A stretch of 64,000 nucleotides of DNA from positions 11,740,778 to 11,804,777 of the forward strand of contig NC_049987.1 in assembly GCF_000003815.2 (NCBI RefSeq), in the 5' to 3' direction. The stretch is from Branchiostoma floridae (Eukaryota > Chordata > Leptocardii > Amphioxiformes > Branchiostomatidae). Positions 1 to 11,846 of this stretch are shown here, piece by piece. Position numbers and translations under genes: made by a program. The notes below the pieces were generated by a model. That model was not told the origin of the DNA. It saw nothing but the letters and a program-made list of their open reading frames with translations, and did no database searches. Positions within the stretch are counted from its first letter, which is position 1; each line of letters begins with the position of its first letter.

Positions 1-1078
1 ATAATGCCTTGTTGATATCTCGTCTAGACTTGACTTGACTTTATTCAGATCCACTTTTAGCTATTACAACATTATGCCTGGGGATGTTGCAAGTGACCTG
101 CCAGGTTACCTACAACAATAGTTGGACTGCGCTTATCCGAGTTAATTGACTTAGTATAATTGCACGTGTGTGTTTGGTTTGTTTCCTCATTGCGAGTTGA
201 AGTAGCCGTGGAGTTTGGTTAGGGCAATCTTTACATTTAGCATTAATGACTCCGGAGTAAAATCATCAGCATTTAGAAATAACCTCGCAACTAATCTAAT
301 TATGGGGTTTTCATACCAAATATACAGCCATAGGTCAAGCGCGAGGTTCCAGTGAGTGGTGCAGACAGTTTCTTAGGCAAAATTATATTATATATGTGTA
401 TGTGTATGTCATCTTGATCATGTGATAACTCACCAGGTCCCCTAAATTAAAATACCGTACGTTTACTTGTCAGAGATACAATTCCCAAAGATAATGAATT
501 TCCAATGAACACTTATGGATAGTCAAACCAACATGGGTGATTATAGATTTGGGGAATATCAGTGATAAACAGTTAAGAATTATCTTAATCGTGATCCATG
601 TCTGGTTCATAAATGTCATCAAAATTTTGGAAATATTGGAAAACATTTAACTACCAATGTACTGACATGTTCTAAACAATGTGTAAAAAGGCTAAGGCCT
701 GAGTATCATTTTGTCCCGTGTTCTTTCCACGTTCAGTTTTCCATGTTTTCATTTTATCGCCCAAAGCAGGATATTCGCCGGACTTCCCATGACGAATCAA
801 ATGATGCACAATGATATACATCAAAACTGTGATGCGAGAACAACTTGATGCTTTCTTTCCAAAGCAATGACAATGAGGATATGATCCACAACAATGAAGT
901 CGCGAGGCCTTAATTAGTTTCCGAGAAACTTTCTATCGCGGGAAAGTCCCGACTGTGTTCTTGAGACAGACCACTTTACCAACACAACTTCCTCCAGTAC
1001 GCAGCTCATACTCAGCTCTGCACGAACTGTGACTAACCGTAAGTCCTGGCTGTTGGTAGTTCGAGTAACTGCAGCAGA
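1..1078. other. 5' flank of the collagen-like gene, no gene seen
   Basis: AT-rich sequence with no splice-consistent coding exon. The minus-strand open frame at 914-1369 is a shadow of the GC-rich first collagen exon. The promoter and 5' UTR of the collagen-like gene presumably lie here, but I see no clear TATA box at a convincing distance. Confidence 0.5.
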
Positions 1079-4000
1079 ATGAGTCAGGAGAAGTTGCGCA
1101 TGCCTTACGGCCCGCCGGTGTCTGAAAGAGTCTCCCGCCGTGAGCGCGCGGCCGGCCGGCTCGGGTCGGTCCTGGGAGTGGTCGGGGCGACTGCGGTGTT
1201 CGCCTCCGCCGTGGTGCTGGCCGTGGTGTTTCACAACATGGCGCAAAATTCTAACATCATGGCGGAGAAGGTAAACAGAATGGAGCAAGAGGTGAACAAC
1301 ATGATGATAGAAATGGTGAGCCTGAAGGAAAAGGGCGGCAGTGACAGAGAGGCGATCACCAAACTCCAACAGGAGACCGGGACCCTGAGGGAGAGGGTTG
1401 CCGTGCTGGAATCACAGATTCATGGCGGGAACTTCCCACCGAACCAGGCCGAACAACAATCGATTGATGTGAGTTACAATATATCTAGTATAATAACATA
1501 CCTCTTTTATTCAACATATATTGAATAAAATATATTAGATATTGAACATATTTCTCCTCCCATATCAGAGTACATGTATCATTTTCCACCACTTAGACCC
1601 AAGAGACCGGTGATCGACCAAAGCCTTGATAGATCGTTCAACGAATTCCATAGTTAACTAACGTTTTGTGTGTTTGTTGTGTTTAAAATCATACTTTAAC
1701 GCCTAGCTTGAACCATATTCCTATTATGAAAGCAAGGGTCTCTTAAATCCTATTTGGTCGCAATATGGTCACTCAGCGATTGCCGTCTCGCGAAAAGGAC
1801 AAGTCTTTAGTTTGTTCAGGCACACATACCATGTTTAAATAGTCTTTTCTGTAGTCAACTTGATGTATAACCCCAAAAGTCAGGTTGACAAACTTTGAGA
1901 TCGCCTCATGATCTGTCCTGTCCCATCAGACCGGTTCTGTGCTGAACCAACGGGCTGATGACGTCAGTGTTGACGACAGCGAGCTGCTGAGTAAGAACGA
2001 CAGTGTGGGAGGACTACTGCGCAGGCGCAAGAGAGACTCACCGACCCCAAATTGGGTTCGACTTCCCATTGGGCCCTCAGGTGAGTTTGGATTTGTCTGC
2101 ATGACGTCATGAAATTGTTCATATCGTCCATTCTATCAGTTCAAATATCTGTTTATATGTATATGCTACCAGCTAATAGCTAGAATATAACCCGATCGAT
2201 TGCTTGTTTGGCAAACTCACCGTCATTTTGCCTGGGTTTTAAGCCGAAGTCGTCGTTTTCACAATATTGCCCCGACACAATCATGACAAAACTTTACATC
2301 AAGAAAAACTATAAGGGATAGGAACAATAATCCGTCATAGTCATTCCAGGCCATCGTTGTTTCTGGCTATCAATGTTTAAGGCTTTAGTTGTTTCTGACT
2401 ACCGTTGTTTCACACTCTCGTTGTTTTAGACCCTCGTTGTTTCAGACTTTCGTTGTTTCAGACCCTCGTTGTACGCCCGTTGTTTCAGACTCTCGTTGTA
2501 CGCCCGTTGTTTCAGACCCTCGTTGTTTCAGACTCTCGTTGTTTCAGACTCTCGTTGTTTCAGACCCTCGTTGTTTCAGACTTTCGTTGTTTCAGACTCT
2601 CGTTGTTTCAGACTCTCGTTGTTTCAGACCCTCGTTGTTTCAGACTTTCGTTGTTTCAGACCCTCGTTGAACGCCCGTTGTTTCAGACCCTCGTTGTACG
2701 CCCGTTGTTTCAGACCCTCGCCCGTTGTTTCAGACTCTCGTTGTTTCAGACCCTCGTTGTTTCAGACTTTCGTTGTTTCAGACCCTCGTTGTACGCCCGT
2801 TGTTTCAGACTCTCGTTGAACGCCCGTTGTTTCAGACTCTCGTTGTCTCAGACTCTCGTTCTTTCAGACTCTCGTTCTTTCAGACTTTCGTTGTTTCTCC
2901 CCATCCAGGCTGTCAGTCCGGACGAGACGGACGAGATGGGATACCTGGTCAGGCTGGTGCTGCCGGCCTTCCTGTATGTAGGATACATGGATTTGGTAGT
3001 TTTGTTTTTTCTTAACAACTAGATAGTAGATAAGAACATATTTTACAAGAAAGATGAAAAATAGAACAAATGAAGATAACTATTTCGGTACTTTTGGAGT
3101 ATGTGTCTTTCACAATTTAGTTACCGGGTCCCTGTTTGATTTTTGTAGGGTGCTGCCGGACAAAAAGGAGAGACCGGACCACCCGGACTTAAGGGGGAGC
3201 CAGGCACAGGTAATAAAACACAACTTTTTGTGTCTCTCGTTATGTTCAACAAGATTAATTTGATTCTTCCTCGAACCACAATATGTTAACGCCTTACAGG
3301 GAAGATAACATATCTTCTTTTTCAATCTCCTGGCAGAGTAGCGGAGTCAGAAAGGGGACAGGGGATACACGGGCTCCACGGGTCCTAAGGGACCAGGTAA
3401 AACAATACACATAGGTGGCGTAATGCTTTACAAATGTTCTCAAACGTTTGATCATAAGAATAAAGAAGTTTCTCGTCTAAAAAGTATATGATTTGCTAGG
3501 TCCGTTTCAGATGGAAAAATTAATGTACTGGTGCTTTGCTCCTGTCAGATATTTCAGACGGCGATGTAATTGAATGTAAAACATTGAACTTTGTTTGAGC
3601 CAAATAAACCTGTAGTAATACAATGCACAAAACCGATAATCTTCCCATCAATTAGATTATGCGTAGTATACATTTTTTTATTACAGGAGGTGCTGTCTAC
3701 GTCCGTTGGGGCAGGACGACTTGTCCTTCTGGAGCAACAAAAGTCTACAATGGTAAGAGTACCCTATATCATATTATATTTCCATCATAAAGATTCGTAA
3801 AGAATTGACCTATGTTAGTAGTATAGAATATAATGGTTGTGCTAGGTTGATTAAGTATCCCTCTGTCTCTCTATATATCTATCTATCTATTATCTATCAA
3901 CCTAGTACATACATAACCCAGTGGGCATATGATGCAACAAAAGTATTCATTAGCGCATTATATTATAGTAGCCCATTGTTTTTGATTCTTCAATTCCTTT

Positions 4001-5656
4001 CTTGAATCTTGTTTGACAACCATGAAAAACAAGATTCAACCATTGAAAAAGGGTACATGTATCTTACTGAAATCAAGATGACAGCCTGGCCACACTCTAC
4101 TACGTCACTGTAGTAAACAAACGTACAAGTGGAGCAAACTGATCAGGGTATAATGCCCTGCGAAAGAGATGTCCATGTCAATGTTATTATGGTTTTATCT
4201 TTGTAATTCTTCTCTCTGGTCCCCGCGTTGAAGCCCATGACTGTTATTCTATGCGACTTTTTAGTAATTACCTCCATGAAAAATGGAGGTATAGTTTTTG
4301 GTGTCTCTCTCAGGGTCGATTTTGGGCCCCCTGGTGTGTGACCTTGGTACTGCATCAGAAATTCAATTTTTTTGTGTGTCTTTTGACCTGGACATGCTAT
4401 GGATTGATTTTTTTTGGTGGCAGGTAGCTTGTGATGTAAGGAAGAAGTGATGTATGTTTGGGCTCCCCAGCGGCTTGCTCTGGAACTGCAGGGGCAATTT
4501 TGTCAAAATCTTCCAAGGAGCATAACGGAGTATGGAATTATGGATCTCCATGACATTTAACATGCAGGTATCTTTGGCAGAGATGTACATAATGAGGTGC
4601 AAATTATGCAAATATGGACTTAATTTGCATACTTAATGAGAAAAATCTATATTTACAGTGTTTTCCATTATAGGACACGAATACCTGTAACATCTTCGCC
4701 CGTTCCGACACATATAAAAACTCATTTTTCGCACGCACCATTTCTGAGTGGAACGCCCTGCCTGGCACGGTTGTAAGTGCTCCCAACGTTGAGTGCTTCC
4801 GTGCCAAGCAGGCGGCCTGCCCGCCCTAACCCGGGAGCCTCAGCTCCCCCCGCCCCCTACTTTGCCCCTCGCGGGGTCATCTGGGGGTATACGTATTGGA
4901 TTGGATTGGATTGGATATGTAGTTTGTGGTAGGTGGAAGATAAGCAGATACCAATTATGCAAATAAGTCCCTAATTTGCATACTATTGCATAAAATTAAT
5001 GTGAAAGTGTCCTAATTCATCTAAGTACATGTAGTAAATGATTGGATTGTCAACATTGTGACCTGTGTAAGTTACTTAAAGGTGTACATAACCAAGCAAT
5101 TATGCAGAGCAGATGTGAAAGTATTTCATGGACGTATGAGGTCTCCGAACTCTTGTTTTGTTGTGCTTTCACATCAGGTTATGCAGGAGGCTCACATTAC
5201 AGTCATCCAGGCGGTGGGACTAACTACCAGTGTCTGCCCACCGACCCACAGTGGGGAAGGTACCAAGATGGAGTCCAAGGGTGGAAAGCTTTCATGTACG
5301 GTGCAGAGTTTAGCCTGAACACAAACGTCCCGTTCGGCTCCACCTCCCTTCACAATCACGACGTCCCTTGTGCGGTCTGCTACGTCCCAACCCGCGGCAG
5401 TAAGTTGATGATCCCCGCCCGTACCTCCTGTTATAGCGGCTGGACCCGGGAGTATTATGGCTATCTCATGGCTGAACGACATAGTCTGAATGGGAAAGAG
5501 TTTGTTTGCGTTGATGTAAGTCCCGAGGCCGTGACAGGCGGACAGGCCGACCATAACGGCGCTCTGTTCTGCCCCGTGGAAGCCCGCTGTGGGGCCTTGC
5601 CGTGTCCCAGATATGTGGAGGGGAGGGAACTCACCTGTGTCGTCTGCACTAAGTGA
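1079..5656 (+). CDS. Type II transmembrane short-chain collagen (collagen C4-like)
   Basis: Likely a membrane-anchored collagen that is shed or displayed outside the cell. Exons by GT-AG and phase: 1079-1468, 1930-2080, 2909-2973, 3149-3209, (3337-3396 doubtful), 3687-3752, 5178-5656. About 403 residues without the doubtful exon. Order: basic cytoplasmic N-terminus; hydrophobic segment at residues 30-52; heptad-like coiled coil about 60-113; a polybasic RRRKR-D furin-type site at 161-166; short Gly-X-Y blocks (GRD GRD GIP GQA GAA GLP, then GQK GET GPP GLK GEP); then a Cys-rich C-terminal domain opening with GAVYVRWGRTTCPSGATKVY and ending CVVCTK. That C-terminal domain is the one seen in 'short-chain collagen C4'-like proteins of amphioxus and sponges. 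The start ATG follows an open 5' region and yields the basic-TM topology. Exon 3337-3396 carries an in-frame TAG; skipping it keeps frame. The family call is from recognition, not a search. Confidence 0.85.
2354..2895 (+). repeat. 16-bp minisatellite (unit CGTTGTTTCAGACCCT) in collagen intron 2
   Basis: About thirty tandem copies of a 16-bp unit, with CTC/CCC and TTT/CTC variants and interspersed 12-bp blocks containing GTACGCCC. The array ends about a dozen bases before the acceptor of the exon at 2909. Because 16 is not a multiple of 3, all plus frames stay open for long stretches; these are not genes. Each unit contains GTTGTTTCAG followed by A, which resembles a 3' splice site. Confidence 0.93.
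3337..3396 (+). pseudogene. Decayed or skipped Gly-X-Y collagen exon with in-frame stop
   Basis: Bounded by TGGCAG and GTAAAA, 60 nt long, phase 1 to phase 1 like its neighbours. Read in the phase of the flanking exons it begins with a codon completed as GAG, then TAG, and then continues RSQKGDRGYTGSTGPKGP, clearly collagen. The stop means inclusion would truncate the protein before its C-terminal domain. Skipping preserves frame. It could be a decaying exon, a polymorphism or a sequencing error. Confidence 0.6.
4262..4640. repeat. Dispersed repeat-like block starting ATTACCTCCA hairpin
   Basis: Begins with TTACCTCCATGAAAAATGGAGG, whose ends are inverted (ACCTCCAT / ATGGAGGT). A second place in the window, about 12873, begins with the same TAATTACCTCCA word inside intron 2 of the NWD gene. 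I infer a dispersed repeat family but cannot classify it. Confidence 0.4.
4669..4915 (+). mobile_element. 5'-truncated non-LTR retrotransposon, 3' end of reverse-transcriptase ORF
   Basis: One frame across about 4674-4829 reads as the extreme C-terminus of a CR1/L2/jockey-type reverse transcriptase, including YKNSFFARTISEWNALP and a TAA stop after AACPP. A short GC-rich 3' UTR follows, then a (ATTGG)n-type tail at about 4896-4915. Everything upstream of the C-terminal tail is missing, as in a 5'-truncated insertion. It lies inside intron 3753-5177 of the collagen gene. Similar ATGCAAAT/ATTTGCAT-rich sequence flanks both sides. Confidence 0.75.
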
Positions 5657-7235
5657 ACTTAAGGTCCAGAGTTGTATGCAGAGATAGCTTACCAATATTC
5701 TCTTACATCTCTAAACGTTGAAAACTGGGAATAGACATTTTTACCTGTGCCGCCACATAATCCACTTTCTATGAAAATATGTCCTGTGGTGAAAATACAC
5801 AATTTACACAAGAATATTTTTAAGTATTGTCTTTTGATGCACCGTCTCTATATTCATCTAACATGTGCAAGTACATTTGTACATGGAAAGATCTTGCGCA
5901 GTAGCATCCAGAAATCAAAGACTTTCATAACATCCTGAAGTTCATTTCCAAAAAAATTGTTCCATTATGTAATCTTCCTGTCTCAAAAATGCGGACCATC
6001 CCCCCTGGACAGCTATTTAATTGATCTTTTTTCGAAAATGTAATCCCCAACAGTTTTTATATGTATATACTCTGAAATGAGAAAACTGTAGGTTGGATTG
6101 ATTGGATTGTGTAATTCATCGGAAGTTTTCGGCATTCCATGCGGCGCACATTAGGTCGTTGACCCCGAAATACGCAGCGTGTGTGGAAACGTGGATATGT
6201 GTGAGGCGCTTCTATTTTATATCTATAAATAGAGGACAGTAGTAAACTTTATTATTACTTGCTCTACGGAATAGCTTTAGACAAATAAGATGTGGGTATT
6301 GATCAGAGTATGATTCGTTCTTGTTGAAGATTAATTGCTAATTAAGGATTTTTTCTCAAGCCGACCGTGTCCACTTTTAATATCGCGGTTTTAATATCGC
6401 CGGCGCCCGCGGCACATATGATACTAGATCTAAAACTTCTGACGTTCTGTACTGGGGGACGTTCTATTAGTAGCAGCTGGGGACAATCTTTATAATACTA
6501 AGGTTAGTACAAATGTACCAAGAAGTGTCAAATTAACTTTTTTCAAAAGATAAGTAATTTGGTCCGACTGGTACATGGGGGTGGTCCGAGTTGACCAGGG
6601 GGGTGGTCCGAGTTGACCAAATTTTTAATGGGCCGAGTTAGTAATGGTCCGAGTCGTCCTGATTCCGTAGGGTTTGGAGACAAAAAAGACCCAAAAGAAA
6701 TAACAAGGGTACATCAATGCTGGATTGACATTGGTGCTAGAATTTGCTGTAGCTATTAGAGGAGGCAACATTTTAGCAGTCTGCAGGCTTAGGTATGTTT
6801 CCATGCAAAAGATTAAGAAATGATCCTGGATGGTATGTATTAAGATCATAAGAAAGGAATAGAATTCTTCACCCAGGGTGACAATATTTACACAAAAATG
6901 ATTTTAATCTACACGAAATTTAACACGCTTTTCGCCATACAATACAGCGCAAATTATCTTACATAATGAAAACAGTAACCAAATTTAACAATTGTATCTA
7001 TAACAAAACGCATCTTAGAGTCAAAATCTAGAAAATATTAAAATGCAATTTATTTTCATTTTCATGGATAATCCTTCATGTGTGAATACTTACGTCATCA
7101 CTTCTTTCTATGGTTTGTTGTTTGATTATATTTGGTGTCATACTATCATTCTAGTAACGTTATAATCTAAAACATGCGTTATAGTTTGTTTGTTTTTTTC
7201 CTGTTGTAGTACAAGAGAATAACATTCTGAAGCTT

Positions 7236-7600
7236 GAAATATCATGGCCGTTCCTAAAATCCTCATATATTAGTTTGGTGTTTATTCTGAGCAAGTTTGG
7301 TGTCATGTTGTCTTCAGACCATTCTTACAGCATTCTCGAACAGGCGAAATTCTGTACCTTACAATACACGGCATCATGATGGCTGTTCCTCATATCCACA
7401 AACTAGTTTTGCCATTTACTTGTTTATTCTGAACATTTTGTTTTGTGTCGTGTTATCCTTAAGCCTAGAGTTTAATTTAGAGCATGCAATTCCGTGTTTT
7501 TACAGCATTTTCCAACAAGTTATTCTGAAGCATGTACGATATCAATTGTTCCTAAAATGGCCATACATGTCAAATGTTCTTGTCATATAGCAACATAGAA
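7236..7600. repeat. Diverged tandem triplication, unit about 140-165 bp
   Basis: Three successive segments share the order 'ATCATG(G)...GTTCCT...A', 'TTATTCTGA(G/A)CA', and 'ACAGCATT(C/T)TC(C/G)AACA'. Landmarks recur near 7243, 7381 and 7546. The copies are diverged, so this is an old tandem repeat. Confidence 0.45.
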
Positions 7601-8458
7601 TTATAAAATTTGCAGGTGTTATCATTAAAGATATAACGAGCTTATAATCTAAAAACGGGTCTACTCTTCTTACGTATTTTTTTCTAATTAATGATAAGTA
7701 TACCAACTTTGCCCAGTGTTGACGAAATCCCAAAAGAAGAAACATTACGTCACACTTGCGCAACGAAAATAACAATGTCCAATCGTGATCTCGAACTTGC
7801 AACCTAGTCGGCCTGAAAGAACACTGGGTTGTTATCAAAGGTATTGCGTTTCCCCCCACCGACACAAAACAACAAATACATTTAGTGAGGTCCTTTACCA
7901 TACAGGTGATTGCTAAAAGACGGAAGTGAGTTTGCTCACGTGACGTCGAGCAAATCTAATATTTACTTTACTTTCACTCCTTCATACACAAAAACTATCC
8001 GAATACCGCAAGCATTCACAGAGGTAATTTCAGAATCTGTGTGTTGTCTTTAGCCCTTACACGAAAGCCTGTTACTTGTCCAACAGGTGTAAACGGAGTC
8101 GACACCATTACACTAATTCCCTTTCCGCCAGGCGCGTTGCCTTGGTGACAAATTCTAAACATGTGACGTCGGCCCCCCAAGGGTCAATCTAACAGGTCTG
8201 AGGTCACAAAGCCACACCTGTACCTGTACGGGTCGCTGAACTACGCAAGACGTTCGTCAACTTTACGTTCGCCGTTGCCCTGTTAGAAAACTGAAGATTG
8301 AGCAGCAATTTTGAACAGGTGGGACTATGTTTTCATGAAATTAGGTCACCTGTATACGTAAAACCATACATAATTCAGTGCTTGTCTGCCCTTGAAGTGA
8401 TCAGCCCACATGTGATCGGGCATACACACCCCTCGTCTCAGCAGTCTGTGTAGGAAGG

Positions 8459-8475
8459 GAGGGGGGGGGGGGGGT
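8459..8475 (+). repeat. Poly-G run
   Basis: An almost pure run of G (GGGA then 14 G, 8461-8474) in an AT-rich spacer. It could form a G-quadruplex and is a known trouble spot for assembly. No gene function is implied. Confidence 0.7.
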
Positions 8476-11400
8476 ATGACGGTTTCCACTTGCTATGAAG
8501 GTATGTTTACATTACAATGTTTCCCAACAGTAAGACCAGGTGCTCTAAAATCTGTACTGTCAATTGTTTCGACCTATGAACCCTCTGAACAAACAGAAAT
8601 GAAACAGATAACAATGATTAATTCTTTAAAAACCATACAAACAATCACAGACACGTACTAGGTAGTTTTTTTGTAAACTGTACTGGCCGTTGGTGTGTAT
8701 TGTACGCGTGTTGTTACATTGTCTGTACTTTGCGAACGTTATTGACAGCTGATATCCTCCAACACACCTCTGTAACTGCTTTTTATGTGTAGCATTAGGA
8801 TGATTGGACATGGATGACATATCACCATGTTTCACAGACCACTGCATTATGTTCCCACAATAATATATTTTCGACAGTTACTTGATCAGCTAAAATACAA
8901 AAGGACAATACGATTTGTTTCCAAATATCAAGCCAACTTTATGTTCGATCGTGTCAACGACATTTTACTTTGAGGTGGTAGCTTTCCATTTACTACAAAA
9001 AACAACAGCCCACATATATGATATCCCTCTTACCTAACACCTGCTTATGCCAATCTCATCTTACTATTGATGTCTAAACGACAAGTCGGATATGTTTCAT
9101 GGGGGCAATTACAGTATAAACTGTATGTAAGGGATAACACATAGGTTTGAAAGTTGATAACCATAGGTTAACGCCCCTACGGCTGATCAGCTAACTTACT
9201 AAAGGTACTGGTGGATGGATTGATTGGTGAAAGGAATTCCGAAGGTCCAACTGTGCTCCTTGGCCGATTTATATCACCCCATATTGAGGGACGGTATTAT
9301 TTTTCTCTATGGACTACATGATGTTGCCGTAATTCATAATGCAGAAATATGGATGTATAACGTTAGTGAGTTAGGGGCTTATTATCACTTGCGGAAATTT
9401 ACCTGAAAATTAGGCCAGGGTTTATTTAGGATACGGTTAAAGCTCCATTGATTTCCTATCCCTACACATTCCACAGGCACCTTGCTCTACTTTCAAACTG
9501 GTCTCCCGGACGTTTTGGACGCGGGGATTTGAAATATCCCAGAAAATATGCGTTGCATTGTTACTATGTTGGTTAGGACTTAGTGCGGCCGAAAGCCCCC
9601 CATTCCGCCCTAACGAACTCTAAACCTTGGCCCAAATCACTCAGAACGTTAGTAATGTGCCTACAGTTGTGTTTTATGTATTAGATGTACCTTCAACACA
9701 CACCACACTTCCAACCAAAAATAGAATTGAATTCTGAACTTGCGCCAAATCTATCAGACCATCTAATAACATCAAGTTTCGTTGAGTAACTTTCAGTAAC
9801 CGGAAAAAATGCCTTAAGACTATTTCATGTGCTGAATGCCTTGTACTAGCATTAACAAGAGCAGGAGAAACGGAAAGTGAAACAAACAGTTTGGCGCAAT
9901 TAAAGTCATGCCATTGTTTACACACAACAAGATGACGTCAATGTGTCTGCTGCTACATAATGGGACTGGTTGAAATGTTCAATAACTGTTGACAGATTTA
10001 TGAAGTATAGCGTAGTAGTCTAAACAAACGCGCCCTTTTTTTGGAATTTGTCAGGAGCATAAAAATGATATGAAACGATAGAGATACATGCATTGGCTAT
10101 AAAGTCCTCTTCTACTGTCCACTTATACAATGTAAACAACATTCCCTTTCTTTGCAACTCAAACGGTTTAGTATTTCATTGAAACGTTACACAGGGGAGC
10201 CATGTCGTAGTTTCACTATTGAACAGTCACGAGTATGGTAATTAGGTTTCCATGCATTGGTTGTCTGTTAATAGTGTTGAAGTGCCATTGCTAGGAAACA
10301 CTCTGTCTCACACCGACGACGCACAAAAAAACATTGGCCGCCAGATAAAAGCTGTTTGGTTGTGAGGTAAAACTGCTGAGGAAACCGGAGTCCATCACAA
10401 CAACAGAAACAATCATTGCCGTCTCTACGGCAGTTGGACATTACCGGAAGAAGAAGAAGAATAAAGTACGCCGTGATTTGGGTACAAACATTTTAGCCAT
10501 GAGGCATGGGCAGCAATGTGGAAACATCTGGTTCGCGTTATAAAAGAGCACATTGTTGCACTATTGGGTGCCTTTCACTATTTCTATGTCAGGGGTGACT
10601 TATTTGTGGTGTGGGAAAACCAGGACAACATTAACTCAGTTTATAGTTCCATAATTTGCGCTCAGAGAGGAAATGCTGTATGGAATATTAATAATAAAGA
10701 AGACTGATTGATCGCCGAAAACTGTCTTAGGTGTTTTTTAAGATTCTAAGTCGGTCAATTCCTCGACTGATCGTCTAATAAAATTCTTGCTTTATCATTG
10801 ATCATAACATTAGGACCCCAAAATGTATATTTCCTAGGACTAAGACATAACAGATTCCCTATGAAGACTCTATTTAGAATCTTTAGACATAGAGGCACAT
10901 GATGTCAGTAAAATTCACTCCCTGCTAAGCAACTGACTTGACGGCATTAGTATGACACCGGCTTATACATGTACAATGAATCAATTGCAAAAAATGATGC
11001 CCTATAACCTTGCCATTTTCGGACACATGACGGCCTGTCAGCTTGACCGTGACTTAACCATATAGTCCGTTATGCAGGATTTGTTTAGTCTACTTTCTGT
11101 ACTTTGTTTTGATTTGTTGACTGTACATGTCCTCCTTTCTCTAACCAAATCTTTTCATGCTTCGTTACCTACAAGGTACAACACAACAGCAACAACCTTT
11201 GTTCTGGCCTCCATCGTATCTTTGTCTGCTTCGTTACAGTTCTCACGCTCAATATGTAGGCCGCGCATTGCGTAGAATTGTGCCGGCTTTAGTGTCTTTA
11301 GGTTAAAACACCTGTAACGCTATCAGCCAAATGCAGAAAACGAGTGGAGTAGTCCGCGAATTCGAAATTATGTAAACATTTATGCCCTAAATATGCGCAT

Positions 11401-11791
11401 ATGCGTATTTCGTGCATTTTTAAATAGTTTTGTTGGAGGGGGGCTCAAAAAGCTCCACTGTTTTTAATTTACTAATCTACAGTGCGGACATGACAATACA
11501 TTACACCTTACTCCAATGTACGGTTAACAAGCTGGTGTATGAAGAAGACCATACTAATATACGTATACGTACTTGCTATAGTTTGCTTTTAGACCAGACA
11601 CTTGCTATATTGTTTTTACACTTTGAATCTCTCATGTTACCTGCAATTAGCCCAAGGGTAAAAATTTGCAATAAACTTATTACATTGTATATAGAACTTA
11701 TTATACTAAACAATATCTATGTAATATGTAATCAATACTTGCTTAACGACGTTTGAAACGATAAGTACTGAAACATGTTTTTCTTCTACAG

Positions 11792-11846
11792 GCGGAAATG
11801 TCCACATAGCTAAACTTCTCGCACGATGAACCCGTAAGGAACAAGA
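11792..11846 (+). promoter_or_regulatory. NWD-like 5' leader with two minimal uORFs
   Basis: The first coding exon begins after the acceptor TTCTTCTACAG at 11791, so an upstream noncoding exon is implied. In the 55-nt leader two ATGs open tiny reading frames, 11798-11809 (M-S-T-stop) and 11826-11837 (M-N-P-stop), before the main ATG at 11847. Confidence 0.55.

Larger units (their letters stand above)
5657..11791. other. Intergenic spacer, about 6.1 kb, no supported gene
   Basis: None of the open frames here has splice context or a recognisable protein. I see short direct repeats of GGTGGTCCGAGTTGACCA at about 6582-6620, three diverged copies of a roughly 150-bp unit at about 7243-7600, a G-run at 8461-8474, and a GAAGAAGAAG tail at about 10451. 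The 5' UTR exon(s) and promoter of the NWD-like gene should lie somewhere here, since its first coding exon starts at a splice acceptor. Confidence 0.5.

Noticed and set aside
914-1369. Minus-strand 151-codon frame rich in His and Leu
   Set aside because: Antisense shadow of the collagen-like first exon.
2354-2895. CRISPR-like direct repeat array
   Set aside because: Units are contiguous with no unique spacers, and the genome is eukaryotic. It is a minisatellite.
2389-3022. Long overlapping open frames (up to 205 codons) with FQTLVVSD-type repeats
   Set aside because: They are readings of a 16-bp tandem repeat whose length keeps all frames open; no splice or start logic, low complexity.
5192-5695. 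Minus-strand 167-codon frame
   Set aside because: Antisense shadow of the C-terminal collagen exon, which has matching splice phase and conserved Cys pattern.
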